From assembly GCA_910587715.1 (NCBI GenBank), contig CAJUMV010000045.1, forward strand, positions 1 to 30,870: a DNA stretch of 30,870 nt, given 5' to 3'. Within the stretch, counting starts at the first letter, position 1, and every line of letters begins with the position of its first letter. The notes beneath the pieces are model-generated. The model searched no databases. It was not told the DNA's origin and saw nothing but the letters and a program-made list of their open reading frames with translations. Position numbers and translations under genes: made by a program. Shown piece after piece: positions 16,562-24,757 of this stretch. The DNA comes from an uncultured Lachnospiraceae bacterium. Lineage in GTDB: Bacteria > Bacillota > Clostridia > Lachnospirales > Lachnospiraceae.

Positions 16562-18913
16562 ATGACAAGAGAGGGCGGCTTTGGTAAAAGGATTTGGATT
16601 TTCATTATTTTTGCGGAAGCGGCTCTCCTGGTCTTTGCCGGTATTTTTTATGGAAGGCGTGAGGCGGCAGAGCTGAGCTACACGCAGGAGGAGTTGGTGA
16701 ACGATGACGGGGAGGTGGCATTTTATCTGGACCGCTCCGCCGGGTGCCGTTATGTGGCGACACCTGAATTTACGCTTCCGAGAGGAATGTACACGCTGAC
16801 GGTGCAGTACGAGAGCGCCGGGGAGGCAAAGCTTATGGTGGTACATCCGGGAAGCCGCTATCACAGTGAGGTCAGCGGCGATATTCCTCTGTCCGGAAAC
16901 GGAACCGCTTCCTGTGACTTCCGGGTGGTCTACGGGGACAGATCCCTGCAGATGAGAGGGCAGTTTTTTGACGAGATGCAGGAAGGGGAGTACCTTCTGA
17001 TCCGAAGTGTTCATATTGCTTCCGCGGATTGTGCCGTGAGAAATGCGTTGTTTCGGCTTACGGTTTTCCTCCTTGCCGCTGACGGCGTCCTTTTTTTACT
17101 TTGGAAGAGCAGGAGAGGAGAGCGGATTTTAAGGACAGGGCCGGACGGCGTACCTTTCCGCGCGCTCCTTCTTCTGACGGGGATTTGCAGCATTCCCCTT
17201 GCGGTGGATTATCTGTTTTTAAATTCCCATGATTTGTATTTTCATCTGATGCGCATTGAAGGAATCCGGGCAGGGCTGGAAAACGGCATGTTTCCGGTGC
17301 GGATTCAGCCGGGGTGGCTGAATGGCCACGGATACGCGGTCTCCGTATTTTACGGGGATTTCTTTTTGTATGTTCCGGCGCTGCTTCGGTATTTCGGCGT
17401 GTCTGTGCAGGCGGCCTACAAATGTTATGTGGTGATGATCCACATGCTGACGGTGGGAATTGCCTACTACTCTTTCAGTAAAATGAGCAGACCGAAAATC
17501 GGTCTGGCATGTACTGTGCTGTATTCCCTGAATATATACCGTCTCACTTGCATTTACACGAGGGCGGCGGTGGGCGAGTATACGGCGATGACCTTTATGC
17601 CGCTTGTCCTGTACGGCCTGTGGCTGCTTTACACGATGCCGGAGGACACAAGGCGGCACAGGGACAGTTGGATTCCCATGACGGCGGGGTGCACGGGTAT
17701 TTTTCTCTCCCACATGATTTCCACGGAAATTACGGCGTTTTTTATCGTTCTTTCCGCGCTGCTTCTGTGGCGGAGGACTTTCCGGAAAAAGACCATGCTC
17801 GTCATTCTGAAAGCGGCGATCGCCACGGTGCTGCTGAACGCCTGGTTTCTCGTTCCGTTTCTGGACTATATGGCAAGCGGCAGCTATGTCATAAACGACG
17901 CCGGTAAATACGGTTCCTACCAGATGGAGAAGACGGGCGCCTTTGTGGCACAGCTTTTCATGGGAGGCTTCGAGCCTTTCGGGCATTCTCTTGACGCGGC
18001 GGAGGGTCTTTCGGGGGAAATGCCGCAGACGGTGGGTCTTGCGCTGCTGGCGGTTTTGGCGCTCTGGTTCCTCTTTGAAAAATACGGAAAGGATGAGAAG
18101 GCGGAGGAGAGAAAAACGGAGCTTTTGGCGGTGTCTCTCTCCGTTCTGGGAGTTGGGATGGCGACCTGCCTTTTCCCCTATACGTGGCTTGTAAAAATAT
18201 GTCCTGTTTTTCAGATGCCCATTGTGAGTGTCCAGTATATATGGCGGTTTTTCTCTGTTGCGGCGCTGACGCTTACCTGGCTGTTTGGGCTGCTCATGAA
18301 AAAGGAGCGGGTTCCCCTGAACGGGCGGAAGCTGGCGGCCGGCGCACTGGCGGCGCTGTCCTTGTGGCAGGGAATCTTTTTCATGGGTCAGTGCCTGCAG
18401 AGCGCCCTGCCATACCGCGTCTATCAGACCGGCAACATGTCAACCATGAAGGCGCAGGGGGCATTCTCCGAGGAGCAGCCGAGTGTGCTGGGTGGAGAAT
18501 ATCTGCCGTTGAACAGGGAGGAAGCCTTCTCTGTTTCAGACTATGTGGCGGTTTATGTGGAACAGCTTACTTACGACGAGACGGCGATTACCGTGAGAGA
18601 GTGGAAGCGAGAAGGGGGTGTGGTTACGGTCGATCTGGAAAATAGGGCGGACAGCGTACAGCAGGTGGAGGTTCCGCTTTTGTACTACAAGGGCTATCGG
18701 GCGGCGGCGGAAAACGGGGAACCGGTGCAGATTGTTCCCGGCGTTTCTGATCGGATTTCGCTCTGTGTGCCGGCAGGGTTTACAGGCAGCATCCGGATAG
18801 ACTTTCGGGAACCGCTGTACTGGAGAGGAGCGGAGCTTTTGTCTGCGGCCGCTCTGCTGGGGGTTCTTTTGTATCAAGCGGGCATTGCGGGAAGAAAACG
18901 CAAAATAGAATAA
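16562..18913 (+). CDS. Large multi-pass membrane protein, YfhO / 6-PTPS-related GT-C-like
   Basis: A 783-residue protein with one N-terminal helix (about 11-28), an extracytoplasmic beta-rich domain to about residue 155, at least ten membrane helices, and a C-terminal extracytoplasmic domain (about 620-760) before a last helix. NSHDLYFHLMRIEGI, with D224 at the membrane edge, is typical of the YfhO and 6-pyruvoyl-tetrahydropterin-synthase-related membrane proteins. These share the GT-C fold with lipid-linked-sugar glycosyltransferases. A role in decorating wall or lipoteichoic polymers is therefore possible, but donor and acceptor are unknown. It starts at ATG 16562, 56 bases after alaS, without a strong ribosome binding site. 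It is followed by the rpsU promoter. Confidence 0.75.
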   Translation: MTREGGFGKRIWIFIIFAEAALLVFAGIFYGRREAAELSYTQEELVNDDGEVAFYLDRSAGCRYVATPEFTLPRGMYTLTVQYESAGEAKLMVVHPGSRYHSEVSGDIPLSGNGTASCDFRVVYGDRSLQMRGQFFDEMQEGEYLLIRSVHIASADCAVRNALFRLTVFLLAADGVLFLLWKSRRGERILRTGPDGVPFRALLLLTGICSIPLAVDYLFLNSHDLYFHLMRIEGIRAGLENGMFPVRIQPGWLNGHGYAVSVFYGDFFLYVPALLRYFGVSVQAAYKCYVVMIHMLTVGIAYYSFSKMSRPKIGLACTVLYSLNIYRLTCIYTRAAVGEYTAMTFMPLVLYGLWLLYTMPEDTRRHRDSWIPMTAGCTGIFLSHMISTEITAFFIVLSALLLWRRTFRKKTMLVILKAAIATVLLNAWFLVPFLDYMASGSYVINDAGKYGSYQMEKTGAFVAQLFMGGFEPFGHSLDAAEGLSGEMPQTVGLALLAVLALWFLFEKYGKDEKAEERKTELLAVSLSVLGVGMATCLFPYTWLVKICPVFQMPIVSVQYIWRFFSVAALTLTWLFGLLMKKERVPLNGRKLAAGALAALSLWQGIFFMGQCLQSALPYRVYQTGNMSTMKAQGAFSEEQPSVLGGEYLPLNREEAFSVSDYVAVYVEQLTYDETAITVREWKREGGVVTVDLENRADSVQQVEVPLLYYKGYRAAAENGEPVQIVPGVSDRISLCVPAGFTGSIRIDFREPLYWRGAELLSAAALLGVLLYQAGIAGRKRKIE

Positions 18914-18928
18914 ATTTACATTTTTCGG

Positions 18929-18956
18929 TTGACTCGTAACTAAAATGTGATATAAT
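18929..18956 (+). promoter_or_regulatory. Strong SigA promoter of rpsU
   Basis: TTGACT (18929-18934), a 16-base spacer and a perfect TATAAT (18951-18956) with TG one base before the -10. Transcription would start near 18963, leaving a leader of about 70 bases before the rpsU ATG at 19033. Confidence 0.85.
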
Positions 18957-19032
18957 TTACATTGTGTGAGAACACGCAAAATAACCCAATCAGTCGAAAT
19001 ACTCTGGGACTGAAGGGAGGTCAGGTGCGGAA

Positions 19033-19209
19033 ATGTCAAACGTAATCGTAAAAGAAAACGAGACTTTGGACAGCGCGTTGCGTCGTTTTAAGAGAAGCTG
19101 CGCGAAGGCTGGTATCCAGCAGGAGATTCGTAAACGTGAGCATTACGAGAAGCCCAGCGTAAGACGTAAGAAAAAGTCCGAAGCGGCAAGAAAACGCAAA
19201 TATAACTAA
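19033..19209 (+). CDS. rpsU: 30S ribosomal protein S21
   Basis: A 58-residue, very basic protein with the S21 signature: SNVIVKENETLDSALRRFKR, then SCAKAGIQQEIRKREHYEKP and a lysine/arginine-rich tail. S21 is a late-assembling small-subunit protein near the anti-Shine-Dalgarno end of 16S rRNA. The reading frame was found by eye from the DNA. GGGAGG lies 12 bases before the ATG, slightly farther than usual. It has its own strong promoter upstream and a strong terminator downstream, so it is a single-gene unit between two large membrane-protein genes. Confidence 0.96.
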   Translation: MSNVIVKENETLDSALRRFKRSCAKAGIQQEIRKREHYEKPSVRRKKKSEAARKRKYN

Positions 19210-19217
19210 ACAGTGGA

Positions 19218-19248
19218 ACAGACCCGGAATTGTTTCGGGTCTGTTTTC
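19218..19248 (+). terminator. Rho-independent terminator after rpsU
   Basis: ACAGACCCGGAA (19218-19229) pairs with TTTCGGGTCTGT (19233-19244) including one G-T pair, leaving a three-base loop, followed by TTTTC. It begins nine bases after the rpsU stop. The opposite-strand gene ends at 19270, so the element may also help end that transcript, though the reverse-strand T tract is poorer. Confidence 0.85.
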
Positions 19249-19269
19249 ACATTATTGTTACATTACTTC

Positions 19270-20820
19270 TCAGTACAGGCCGACGCCTCGACCCAGCATG
19301 AGGATCTTTCGGATCTTTTCCAGCGCTTCCACATAATAGAAGGTGAAATTGTAATCATAGGGTACAAGGAACAGCAGAATGCATTTGCAGAGAGAAAGAA
19401 AAGCCCAGATTGACACGATGCAGCTAAATCTCCGGGCTGTCTTTGCGGACAGATTCCGATAGTAGAGACCGGTCACGAGATAGCACAGCAGGCAGAGAAT
19501 CCAATAGATGTCCATATGGTAGCGCTCCAGCACGGTGGGAGCCCAGAGAACGTCGGCAAAGGCGATCAGCAGAGGAATACAGAACAGGGTTATGATGCAG
19601 CGGGGCAGGCGGCTTTCCCGTATCTCACCGCGGACGCCCTCCGAGGCAATGCCGAAAAAGGGCAGAAACAGGATGGGGAAGTTGAGCAGGATGCCATCGA
19701 AGGTGACGAAGGGAAACTGGTCGGACATGGGCGTATAACCCACAAAGAAGTTACAAATACTGTCAAAGGTTTTCAGCGGCTGGAATCTGGAAAAGAAGCT
19801 GCCGTAATGGCTCTGATCCGTGATCGTGAGCTGATAAGCCTGTCCGAATTCAAAGGGATTGTCAAAGCGGGCATAATTGTACAGCATGAGAAGCACACCC
19901 ACAATCATATAGGGAGAAGCCGCGAAAAACAGCTGTTTCGCCAGCTGGAGCGTGAATTTTCTGTTTTTTAAAAAAACCGCGAGAAGCGGCAGTACAAACA
20001 GGTTGGCGAGAGCGATGGGCGGGCGGCATCCGAAGGCGAGGGCACCGGTCAGGCTGCCGAAAAAAGCATAGCGGATGCTTGTGCTCTCTTTTTCACAGAC
20101 GAACACGGCGCGGATGAAAAAGAAGAAGCTCCAGATTTCCATGCAGATGGCGGCGGAGATGGCGGTGCAGTACAGAGCCGGCGCAGAAACGGCGTACCAG
20201 ACGCTCATCACGGAAAAGGCGGCCGACAGGGAGAGGTACAGACCAAGGGAGAGCTTTTTGAAAAAGGTTTTGCTGAGGGTAAAAAACAGCGAAAAAACAC
20301 CGCAAATGAACAGGGCGGTAAAAATCTGCGTCGCGTGGTAGGTTGTCAGGCTCATACCCGTGAGGAGCCGGTAGGGAAGAAAGAGCAGAAAAACGGGTAC
20401 GACACCGAAGTACATGTAATAATGACCGTTATAAAAGGCGTGATCCCAGTGAAAAGATACGTCGGCAGCCTCTCTGGCATCAGGGTCGTAGGGGTTGTCC
20501 AAGGTCAAAAGTTTCGGATCCATGTCGTCATAGTCAATATAGAGATGCCCTTCCAAAAAGGATTCTGCCAGCAGTTCATACTGGTTCATGTAATCCGGTT
20601 TTTCTCCGTTGTAAGAAGGGGAAAGTCCCATGGGAATGATGCATAAAAGAATGGTCATTGTCAGGGTAAGGACAGACAGCCATCCGACCTTTTTGCTTTT
20701 CGCATCCATGGTTATGGAATGAAGGGAGGAACCGGGTCTGAGACAAATCAGGACGAAGAAAAAAACACCCCATATAAAGTATCCCGCCAATAAAGTCTTA
20801 CTCATCTTGTCTTTGCACAT
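19270..20820 (-). CDS. Multi-pass membrane protein, probable GT-C-type glycosyltransferase
   Basis: The only minus-strand gene encodes a 516-residue protein with about eleven hydrophobic helices. The first large extracytoplasmic loop carries DVSFHWDHAFYNGHYYMYFG with D126, a pattern seen in clostridial membrane proteins related to the PMT/ArnT glycosyltransferases that use polyprenyl-linked sugars. The catalytic role is inferred; the usual DD/DE motif at the first loop is not obvious (IDYDDMD at about 95-101 is a candidate). Two starts are possible. ATG 20820 has AAAGG almost touching it. ATG 20805 has the same purine block about 14 bases away. It converges with rpsU and diverges from the carboxypeptidase gene at 20961. 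Acceptor and sugar are unknown. Confidence 0.7.
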   Translation of the reverse strand: MCKDKMSKTLLAGYFIWGVFFFVLICLRPGSSLHSITMDAKSKKVGWLSVLTLTMTILLCIIPMGLSPSYNGEKPDYMNQYELLAESFLEGHLYIDYDDMDPKLLTLDNPYDPDAREAADVSFHWDHAFYNGHYYMYFGVVPVFLLFLPYRLLTGMSLTTYHATQIFTALFICGVFSLFFTLSKTFFKKLSLGLYLSLSAAFSVMSVWYAVSAPALYCTAISAAICMEIWSFFFFIRAVFVCEKESTSIRYAFFGSLTGALAFGCRPPIALANLFVLPLLAVFLKNRKFTLQLAKQLFFAASPYMIVGVLLMLYNYARFDNPFEFGQAYQLTITDQSHYGSFFSRFQPLKTFDSICNFFVGYTPMSDQFPFVTFDGILLNFPILFLPFFGIASEGVRGEIRESRLPRCIITLFCIPLLIAFADVLWAPTVLERYHMDIYWILCLLCYLVTGLYYRNLSAKTARRFSCIVSIWAFLSLCKCILLFLVPYDYNFTFYYVEALEKIRKILMLGRGVGLY

Positions 20821-20847
20821 CCTTTCGTCTGACCGATTTTCTTATAT

Positions 20848-20876
20848 AGTATAGCACGGGAGAAGAAAAGTGTTTC
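20848..20876 (-). promoter_or_regulatory. Possible promoter of the minus-strand membrane protein gene
   Basis: On the minus strand TATACT (20853-20848) is preceded by TGC, giving an extended -10. Seventeen bases further upstream is GAAACA (20876-20871), a weak -35. It lies about 28 bases before the first possible start codon. Confidence 0.4.
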
Positions 20877-20960
20877 TTAAAATTCTATGATTTCTGTCGG
20901 CATATCCGTTGTCCCACTCCAATATGTATAGTACAGAAGGAATGGTAGGGGTGACTGAGT

Positions 20961-22145
20961 TTGCAGGGAAAAAGAAAGCGGATTGTTGTATGGCTTTTGG
21001 CAGGCATACTTTTAGCGGAGACTTTATTTACGACTATGACCATATCGGTCAATGCTGCGCCGGAGGTAACTACGCCGTCCTATATTGTGCTGGAAGCCTC
21101 CACGGGGCAGGTGATTTGTGAGCAGGATGCGGATACGAGGCGGAGTCCTGCCAGTATCACCAAGATTATGACGCTGCTCCTTATCTTTGAACAGTTAAAG
21201 AGCGGCAGGATACATCTAGAGGATAAGGTGACCACAAGCGCCTACGCGAAATCCATGGGCGGCTCGCAGGTGTTTCTGGAGGAGGGAGAGAGCCAGACAT
21301 TAGAGACCATGATTAAGTGCATCGCGGTAGCGAGCGGCAATGATGCCAGTGTCGCGGTGGCGGAGTACATAGCGGGGAGCGAAGGAGAGTTTGTCAAGCT
21401 GATGAATGAGAAGGCGGAGAGTCTGGGGATGCAGAACACCCATTTTGAGGATTGCTGCGGACTGACGGATTCCGACGACCATTATTCCTCGGCGAAGGAT
21501 GTGGCGATCATGTCAAGAGAGCTGATCACGAAATATCCGGAGGTCTTTGACTATACGACCATCTGGATGGAGGATATCGAACATGTGACGGCGCAGGGAA
21601 CGAGCACCTTTACCCTTTCCAGCACCAATAAGCTTTTGAAGCAGTACGAGTGGACGACGGGTTTAAAGACGGGTTCTACCTCCAAGGCGCTTTACTGCCT
21701 GTCTGCCACGGCGAACAAGGACGGCATGGAGCTGATCGCGGTGGTGATGGCAGCGCCGGATCCCAAGACCAGATTTCAGGACGCCATGTCGCTGTTAAGC
21801 TATGGCTACAGCGTCAGCCAGATGTATAAGGACGAGAACAAAGAGCCGATCCCGGCGCAGAAAGTGGAGGGCGGCATCGAGGATACGGTGAATCTTGTCT
21901 ATGAAGGCGCTTTCTCCTATCTGGACACGGCGGGCAATAATCTGAATGAGATTGAGAAGGAAATCAGTCTGCCGGGCAGCGTTGCCGCACCCATAGCGGA
22001 GGGGGATGCCATCGGCGAGGTGGTCTATAAGCTGAACGGCACCCGCATCGGCAGCATATCCATTCTGGCGGCGAAGGACGTGGAGAAGGCACAGTATAAG
22101 GACTACTATAAGAAGGTATGGGGACGGTACCTGATGAAACGCTAG
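20961..22145 (+). CDS. D-alanyl-D-alanine carboxypeptidase, DacF-like (peptidase S11)
   Basis: A 394-residue secreted low-molecular-weight penicillin-binding protein that trims the terminal D-Ala of peptidoglycan stem peptides. A signal peptide covers about 1-32 (ending VNAA). The three active-site motifs are S65-ITK, S124-GN and K235-TG. The C-terminal PBP5-like domain (about 290-375) follows, and a short basic end may act as the membrane-associating tail. The start is TTG 20961, seven bases after AGGGGTG; no in-frame ATG precedes the signal sequence. A second S11 enzyme lies at 27163. The downstream gap holds hairpins that may end this transcript. Confidence 0.93.
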   Translation: MQGKRKRIVVWLLAGILLAETLFTTMTISVNAAPEVTTPSYIVLEASTGQVICEQDADTRRSPASITKIMTLLLIFEQLKSGRIHLEDKVTTSAYAKSMGGSQVFLEEGESQTLETMIKCIAVASGNDASVAVAEYIAGSEGEFVKLMNEKAESLGMQNTHFEDCCGLTDSDDHYSSAKDVAIMSRELITKYPEVFDYTTIWMEDIEHVTAQGTSTFTLSSTNKLLKQYEWTTGLKTGSTSKALYCLSATANKDGMELIAVVMAAPDPKTRFQDAMSLLSYGYSVSQMYKDENKEPIPAQKVEGGIEDTVNLVYEGAFSYLDTAGNNLNEIEKEISLPGSVAAPIAEGDAIGEVVYKLNGTRIGSISILAAKDVEKAQYKDYYKKVWGRYLMKR

Positions 22146-22161
22146 AGAAAATGCTGGTACA

Positions 22162-22205
22162 GGACTTTGTGCTGCGAAGCAAAGCAGCATACAGAACAAA
22201 AGTTC
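22162..22205 (+). repeat. Two-tier hairpin in the carboxypeptidase-phosphoesterase gap
   Basis: GGACTTT (22162-22168) pairs with AAAGTTC (22199-22205). Inside, GTGCTGC (22169-22175) pairs with GCAGCAT (22184-22190) around an eight-base loop GAAGCAAA, with an asymmetric bulge on the 3' side. There is no T tract, so it is not a classic terminator. GCTGCGAAGC and GATTGCG nearby recall short strings in the element at 11610-11739. Confidence 0.45.
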
Positions 22206-22244
22206 GCCGATTGCGGGGAAACAGGGGGTATGATATATTATATG

Positions 22245-22278
22245 GGTGGCTGTCGCGCAAAAGCGTCAGACAGTCACC
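22245..22278 (+). terminator. Hairpin followed by a weak T-rich stretch
   Basis: GGTGGCTGTC (22245-22254) pairs with GACAGTCACC (22269-22278) with one G-T pair, and CGC-AAAA-GCG continues inside, followed by TTATTAT. It could terminate the carboxypeptidase transcript. Alternatively, since TTGCGG (22211-22216), a 17-base spacer and TATATT (22234-22239) could form a promoter, it may sit in the leader of the phosphoesterase gene. Confidence 0.4.
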
Positions 22279-22343
22279 TTATTATGTGCGGACGATGTAG
22301 TGCATCTTAAGTCTGCTTATGCTCCTAATGGATAGGGAGGAAT

Positions 22344-23201
22344 ATGATAGAAGGAATTTTGGCGGCGGCTGTCGCGGTTATTGGTATCTGTCTGGCTGTG
22401 GCGCTCTGGGACAGCAACCGGTTTGTGACGATTACCTATGAGCTTTGCTCCGATAAGATTACGAAGCCCTGCAGGCTGGTGCTCCTTGCGGATTTACACA
22501 ATAAGTCCTTCGGAAAGGAAAACAAGAGACTCTTAGACGCGATTGACGGTATTTCGCCGGACGGGATTCTGGCAGCGGGGGACATGCTGACAGCCATGAG
22601 GGGCGCAGATTACAGTCATGCGCTTTCGCTGATGGAAAAGCTGGCGGCAAAGTACCGGATTTACTACGCTATGGGCAATCACGAATACCGTCTGGGGGGT
22701 TATCCGGACAATTATCCGGGGATGTATGAGGGATATCTGTCCGGCTTAAAACGGGCGGGAATAGAGCCTCTGATCAATGAGACGGCGTATCTGCCGGAGT
22801 GTAATATCGCTGTCTGCGGCGCGCAGATTGACAGGGCATACTACAGGCATTTTAAAAGGAGACCGATGGAGCCGTCCTATCTGCCGAAGCTCCTAGGAAC
22901 GCCGGACAGGGAAATGTTTCAACTGCTGATTGCCCACAATCCGGTGTATTTTGACGCTTACGCCAAGTGGGGGGCGGATTTGGTCGTTTCCGGGCATGTG
23001 CACGGAGGGATTATGAGACTGCCGGTTTTAGGCGGTGTGCTTTCGCCGGCGTTGACGCTGTTTCCCAAGTATGACGGCGGCATGTTTACGGAAAATAATA
23101 GTACCATGATACTGAGCAGGGGACTGAGCAGCCATACGCCCCCCATCAGGATTTTTAACCCGGGAGAGCTGATTGTGATTGATTTAAAGCCCGGTAAGTG
23201 A
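22344..23201 (+). CDS. Membrane-anchored calcineurin-like metallophosphoesterase
   Basis: A 285-residue YaeI/YkuE-type phosphoesterase. An N-terminal helix (about 3-21) probably anchors it in the membrane. The two-metal motifs follow in order: D50-x-H52 (LADLHN), GD (79-80), GNHE (111-114), AHNP (H198) and GHVH (217-220). Related proteins hydrolyse phosphodiester or UDP-lipid bonds at the membrane, but the substrate here cannot be told. The ATG follows ATAGGGAGG. The stop overlaps an alternative GTG start of scpA, and the preferred scpA start is only 27 bases beyond, so it probably heads the scpA-scpB transcript. Confidence 0.88.
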   Translation: MIEGILAAAVAVIGICLAVALWDSNRFVTITYELCSDKITKPCRLVLLADLHNKSFGKENKRLLDAIDGISPDGILAAGDMLTAMRGADYSHALSLMEKLAAKYRIYYAMGNHEYRLGGYPDNYPGMYEGYLSGLKRAGIEPLINETAYLPECNIAVCGAQIDRAYYRHFKRRPMEPSYLPKLLGTPDREMFQLLIAHNPVYFDAYAKWGADLVVSGHVHGGIMRLPVLGGVLSPALTLFPKYDGGMFTENNSTMILSRGLSSHTPPIRIFNPGELIVIDLKPGK

Positions 23202-23227
23202 TTTTGGATAGTGAGAAAGGACAGGCA

Positions 23228-24010
23228 ATGGCAATTCCTGTGAAGCTGGAGGTGTTTGAGGGTCCGTTAGACCTGCTTTTACACCTGATCGACAAAAATA
23301 AAGTGGATATTTATGATATTCCCATCGTGGAGATTACTGAGCAGTATCTGGATTATATCAAGCAGATGGAGACAGAGGACATGAACGTGATGAGCGAGTT
23401 CCTCGTTATGGCGGCTACTCTGATCGACATTAAGTGCCGGATGCTTCTGCCGAAGGAAGTGAACGAGGAGGGGGAGGAAGAAGATCCTCGGGCAGAGCTG
23501 GTGGAAAAGCTGCTTGCCTATAAGATGTGCAAGTACATGTCCTACGAGCTGCGAGACCGCATGGTGGACGCGGAGAGAAACCTCTATAAAAAACCGACGC
23601 TGCCGGAGGAAGTAGCGCAGTACCGCCAGCCGGTAGATTATGAGGAGCTCATCGGGGATATGACACTGCATAAGCTCCATGAGATATTCAAACAGATGAT
23701 AAAGCGGCAGGAGGACAAGATCGACCCGGTCAGAAGCACCTTCGGGAAGATTGAGAAGGACGAGATCGATCTGGATTTAAAGACTGCTTATGTGGAAGCC
23801 TATGTGCGCAGCCACAAGACCTTCAGCTTCCGAAAACTGTTGGAGAAGCAGTCCGGTAAAATGGAGATTATCGTGACCTTTCTTGTGATTCTGGAGATGA
23901 TTAAGACAGGACGTATCGGAATCGAGCAGGAGGATACCTTTGCGGATATTATCATTACGGCGCGGGACAATGCTGACAGTGAACCACTGCAGCTTACAAG
24001 CGTCAGCTGA
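23228..24010 (+). CDS. scpA: Segregation and condensation protein A (kleisin)
   Basis: ScpA bridges the SMC ATPase heads and, with ScpB, forms the bacterial condensin. The 260-residue frame opens with the family hallmark KLEVFEGPLDLLLHLIDKNK, continues with the kleisin middle (MSEFLVMAATLIDIKCRMLL) and ends with a winged-helix C-terminus (SFRKLLEKQSGKMEIIVTFL, then VILEMIK). ATG 23228 is preferred to GTG 23198 because AAAGGA lies seven bases upstream and the family start aligns there. scpB follows after 29 bases in the same direction, as in most Firmicutes. Confidence 0.96.
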   Translation: MAIPVKLEVFEGPLDLLLHLIDKNKVDIYDIPIVEITEQYLDYIKQMETEDMNVMSEFLVMAATLIDIKCRMLLPKEVNEEGEEEDPRAELVEKLLAYKMCKYMSYELRDRMVDAERNLYKKPTLPEEVAQYRQPVDYEELIGDMTLHKLHEIFKQMIKRQEDKIDPVRSTFGKIEKDEIDLDLKTAYVEAYVRSHKTFSFRKLLEKQSGKMEIIVTFLVILEMIKTGRIGIEQEDTFADIIITARDNADSEPLQLTSVS

Positions 24011-24039
24011 GGTACATAGATAGTTAAGAGGGAACAGGC

Positions 24040-24609
24040 ATGGAAAAGAAGAAGGCAAAGGCAGTTCTGGAAGCAATTTTATTCACTATGGGTGATTCGG
24101 TGGAGATTGACAGACTGGCGGCAGTGATTGAAGAGGATAAAGAGACTACCAGACAGCTTCTGGACGAGATGGCGGCGAGTTATCAGAAAGCGGACAGAGG
24201 GATTTCGCTTACCACCCTTGATAATGCGGTGCAGATGTGCACGAAGAGCGAGCTGTACGAATATCTGATTAAAATTGCGAAAACGCCGAAAAAGTTTGTG
24301 CTCACGGACACCCTTTTAGAGACGCTCTCCATTATCGCCTATAAGCAGCCCATCACCAGACTGGAGATTGAGAAGGTGAGGGGCGTAAGCTGCGACCATG
24401 CGGTGAACCGGCTGCTGGAATTTGACCTGATCGCAGAGGTGGGCAGGCTGGACGCGCCCGGGCGCCCGCTTCTGTTCGGTACGACGGAGCAGTTTCTCCG
24501 GAGTTTCGGGGTGAAATCCATCGAGGATCTGCCGGAGCTTTCCGCAGTGCAGATCGAAGAGTTTAAGCAGCAGGCGGAGTCCGAAGTGGAGATGCAGCTG
24601 GATATTTAA
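24040..24609 (+). CDS. scpB: Segregation and condensation protein B
   Basis: The 189-residue ScpB has two winged-helix domains and dimerises on the ScpA linker in the SMC-ScpAB complex. Characteristic segments are AVLEAILFTMGDSVEIDRLA at the start, TLLETLSIIAYKQPITRLEI in the middle, and RLDAPGRPLLFGTTEQFLRS, followed by FGV, near the end. The start follows AAGAGGGAACAGGC. The stop codon overlaps the TAAA that could serve as a distant -35-like string for the flagellin promoter. There is no terminator between scpB and the flagellin gene by eye, so some read-through is possible. Confidence 0.96.
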   Translation: MEKKKAKAVLEAILFTMGDSVEIDRLAAVIEEDKETTRQLLDEMAASYQKADRGISLTTLDNAVQMCTKSELYEYLIKIAKTPKKFVLTDTLLETLSIIAYKQPITRLEIEKVRGVSCDHAVNRLLEFDLIAEVGRLDAPGRPLLFGTTEQFLRSFGVKSIEDLPELSAVQIEEFKQQAESEVEMQLDI

Positions 24610-24615
24610 AAAAGC

Positions 24616-24643
24616 GAAAGGAATTGGATATATATGCCGATAT
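24616..24643 (+). promoter_or_regulatory. SigD (sigma-28)-type flagellar promoter
   Basis: GCCGATAT (24636-24643) is a full match to the flagellar sigma -10. The -35 is GAAA (24616-24619), three of four bases of TAAA, at a spacing of 16; a 15-base spacing would use AAAG. It lies seven bases past the scpB stop and about 115 bases before the flagellin ATG. This is the promoter class expected for a late flagellar gene. Confidence 0.65.
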
Positions 24644-24703
24644 ATAAAACGTATCTATACAATCACACATTTCCCTAAAATGAAATATTGTCTGAATCTG
24701 TAT

Positions 24704-24757
24704 GGACCGATTTACGGATGACTGCAAGGACGCGGATTTCGTCGGGGGGGGGGTAAA
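24704..24757 (+). promoter_or_regulatory. Flagellin leader: GGA motifs, hairpin, short upstream ORF and G10 ribosome binding site
   Basis: GGA occurs at 24704, 24716, 24728 and 24734. The last lies in the seven-base loop of a hairpin formed by GACG (24729-24732) and CGTC (24740-24743). A run of ten G (24744-24753) follows and is the only possible Shine-Dalgarno sequence, four bases before ATG 24758. An upstream frame starts at ATG 24718, reads 12 codons through the G run and stops at TAA 24754-24756, one base before the flagellin ATG. GGA motifs next to the ribosome binding site are typical of CsrA targets such as the Bacillus hag leader; that role is inferred. Confidence 0.55.

Noticed and set aside
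20909..20932. TTGTCC and TATAGT upstream of the first carboxypeptidase gene
   Set aside because: Spacing is only 12 bases, too short for a SigA promoter.
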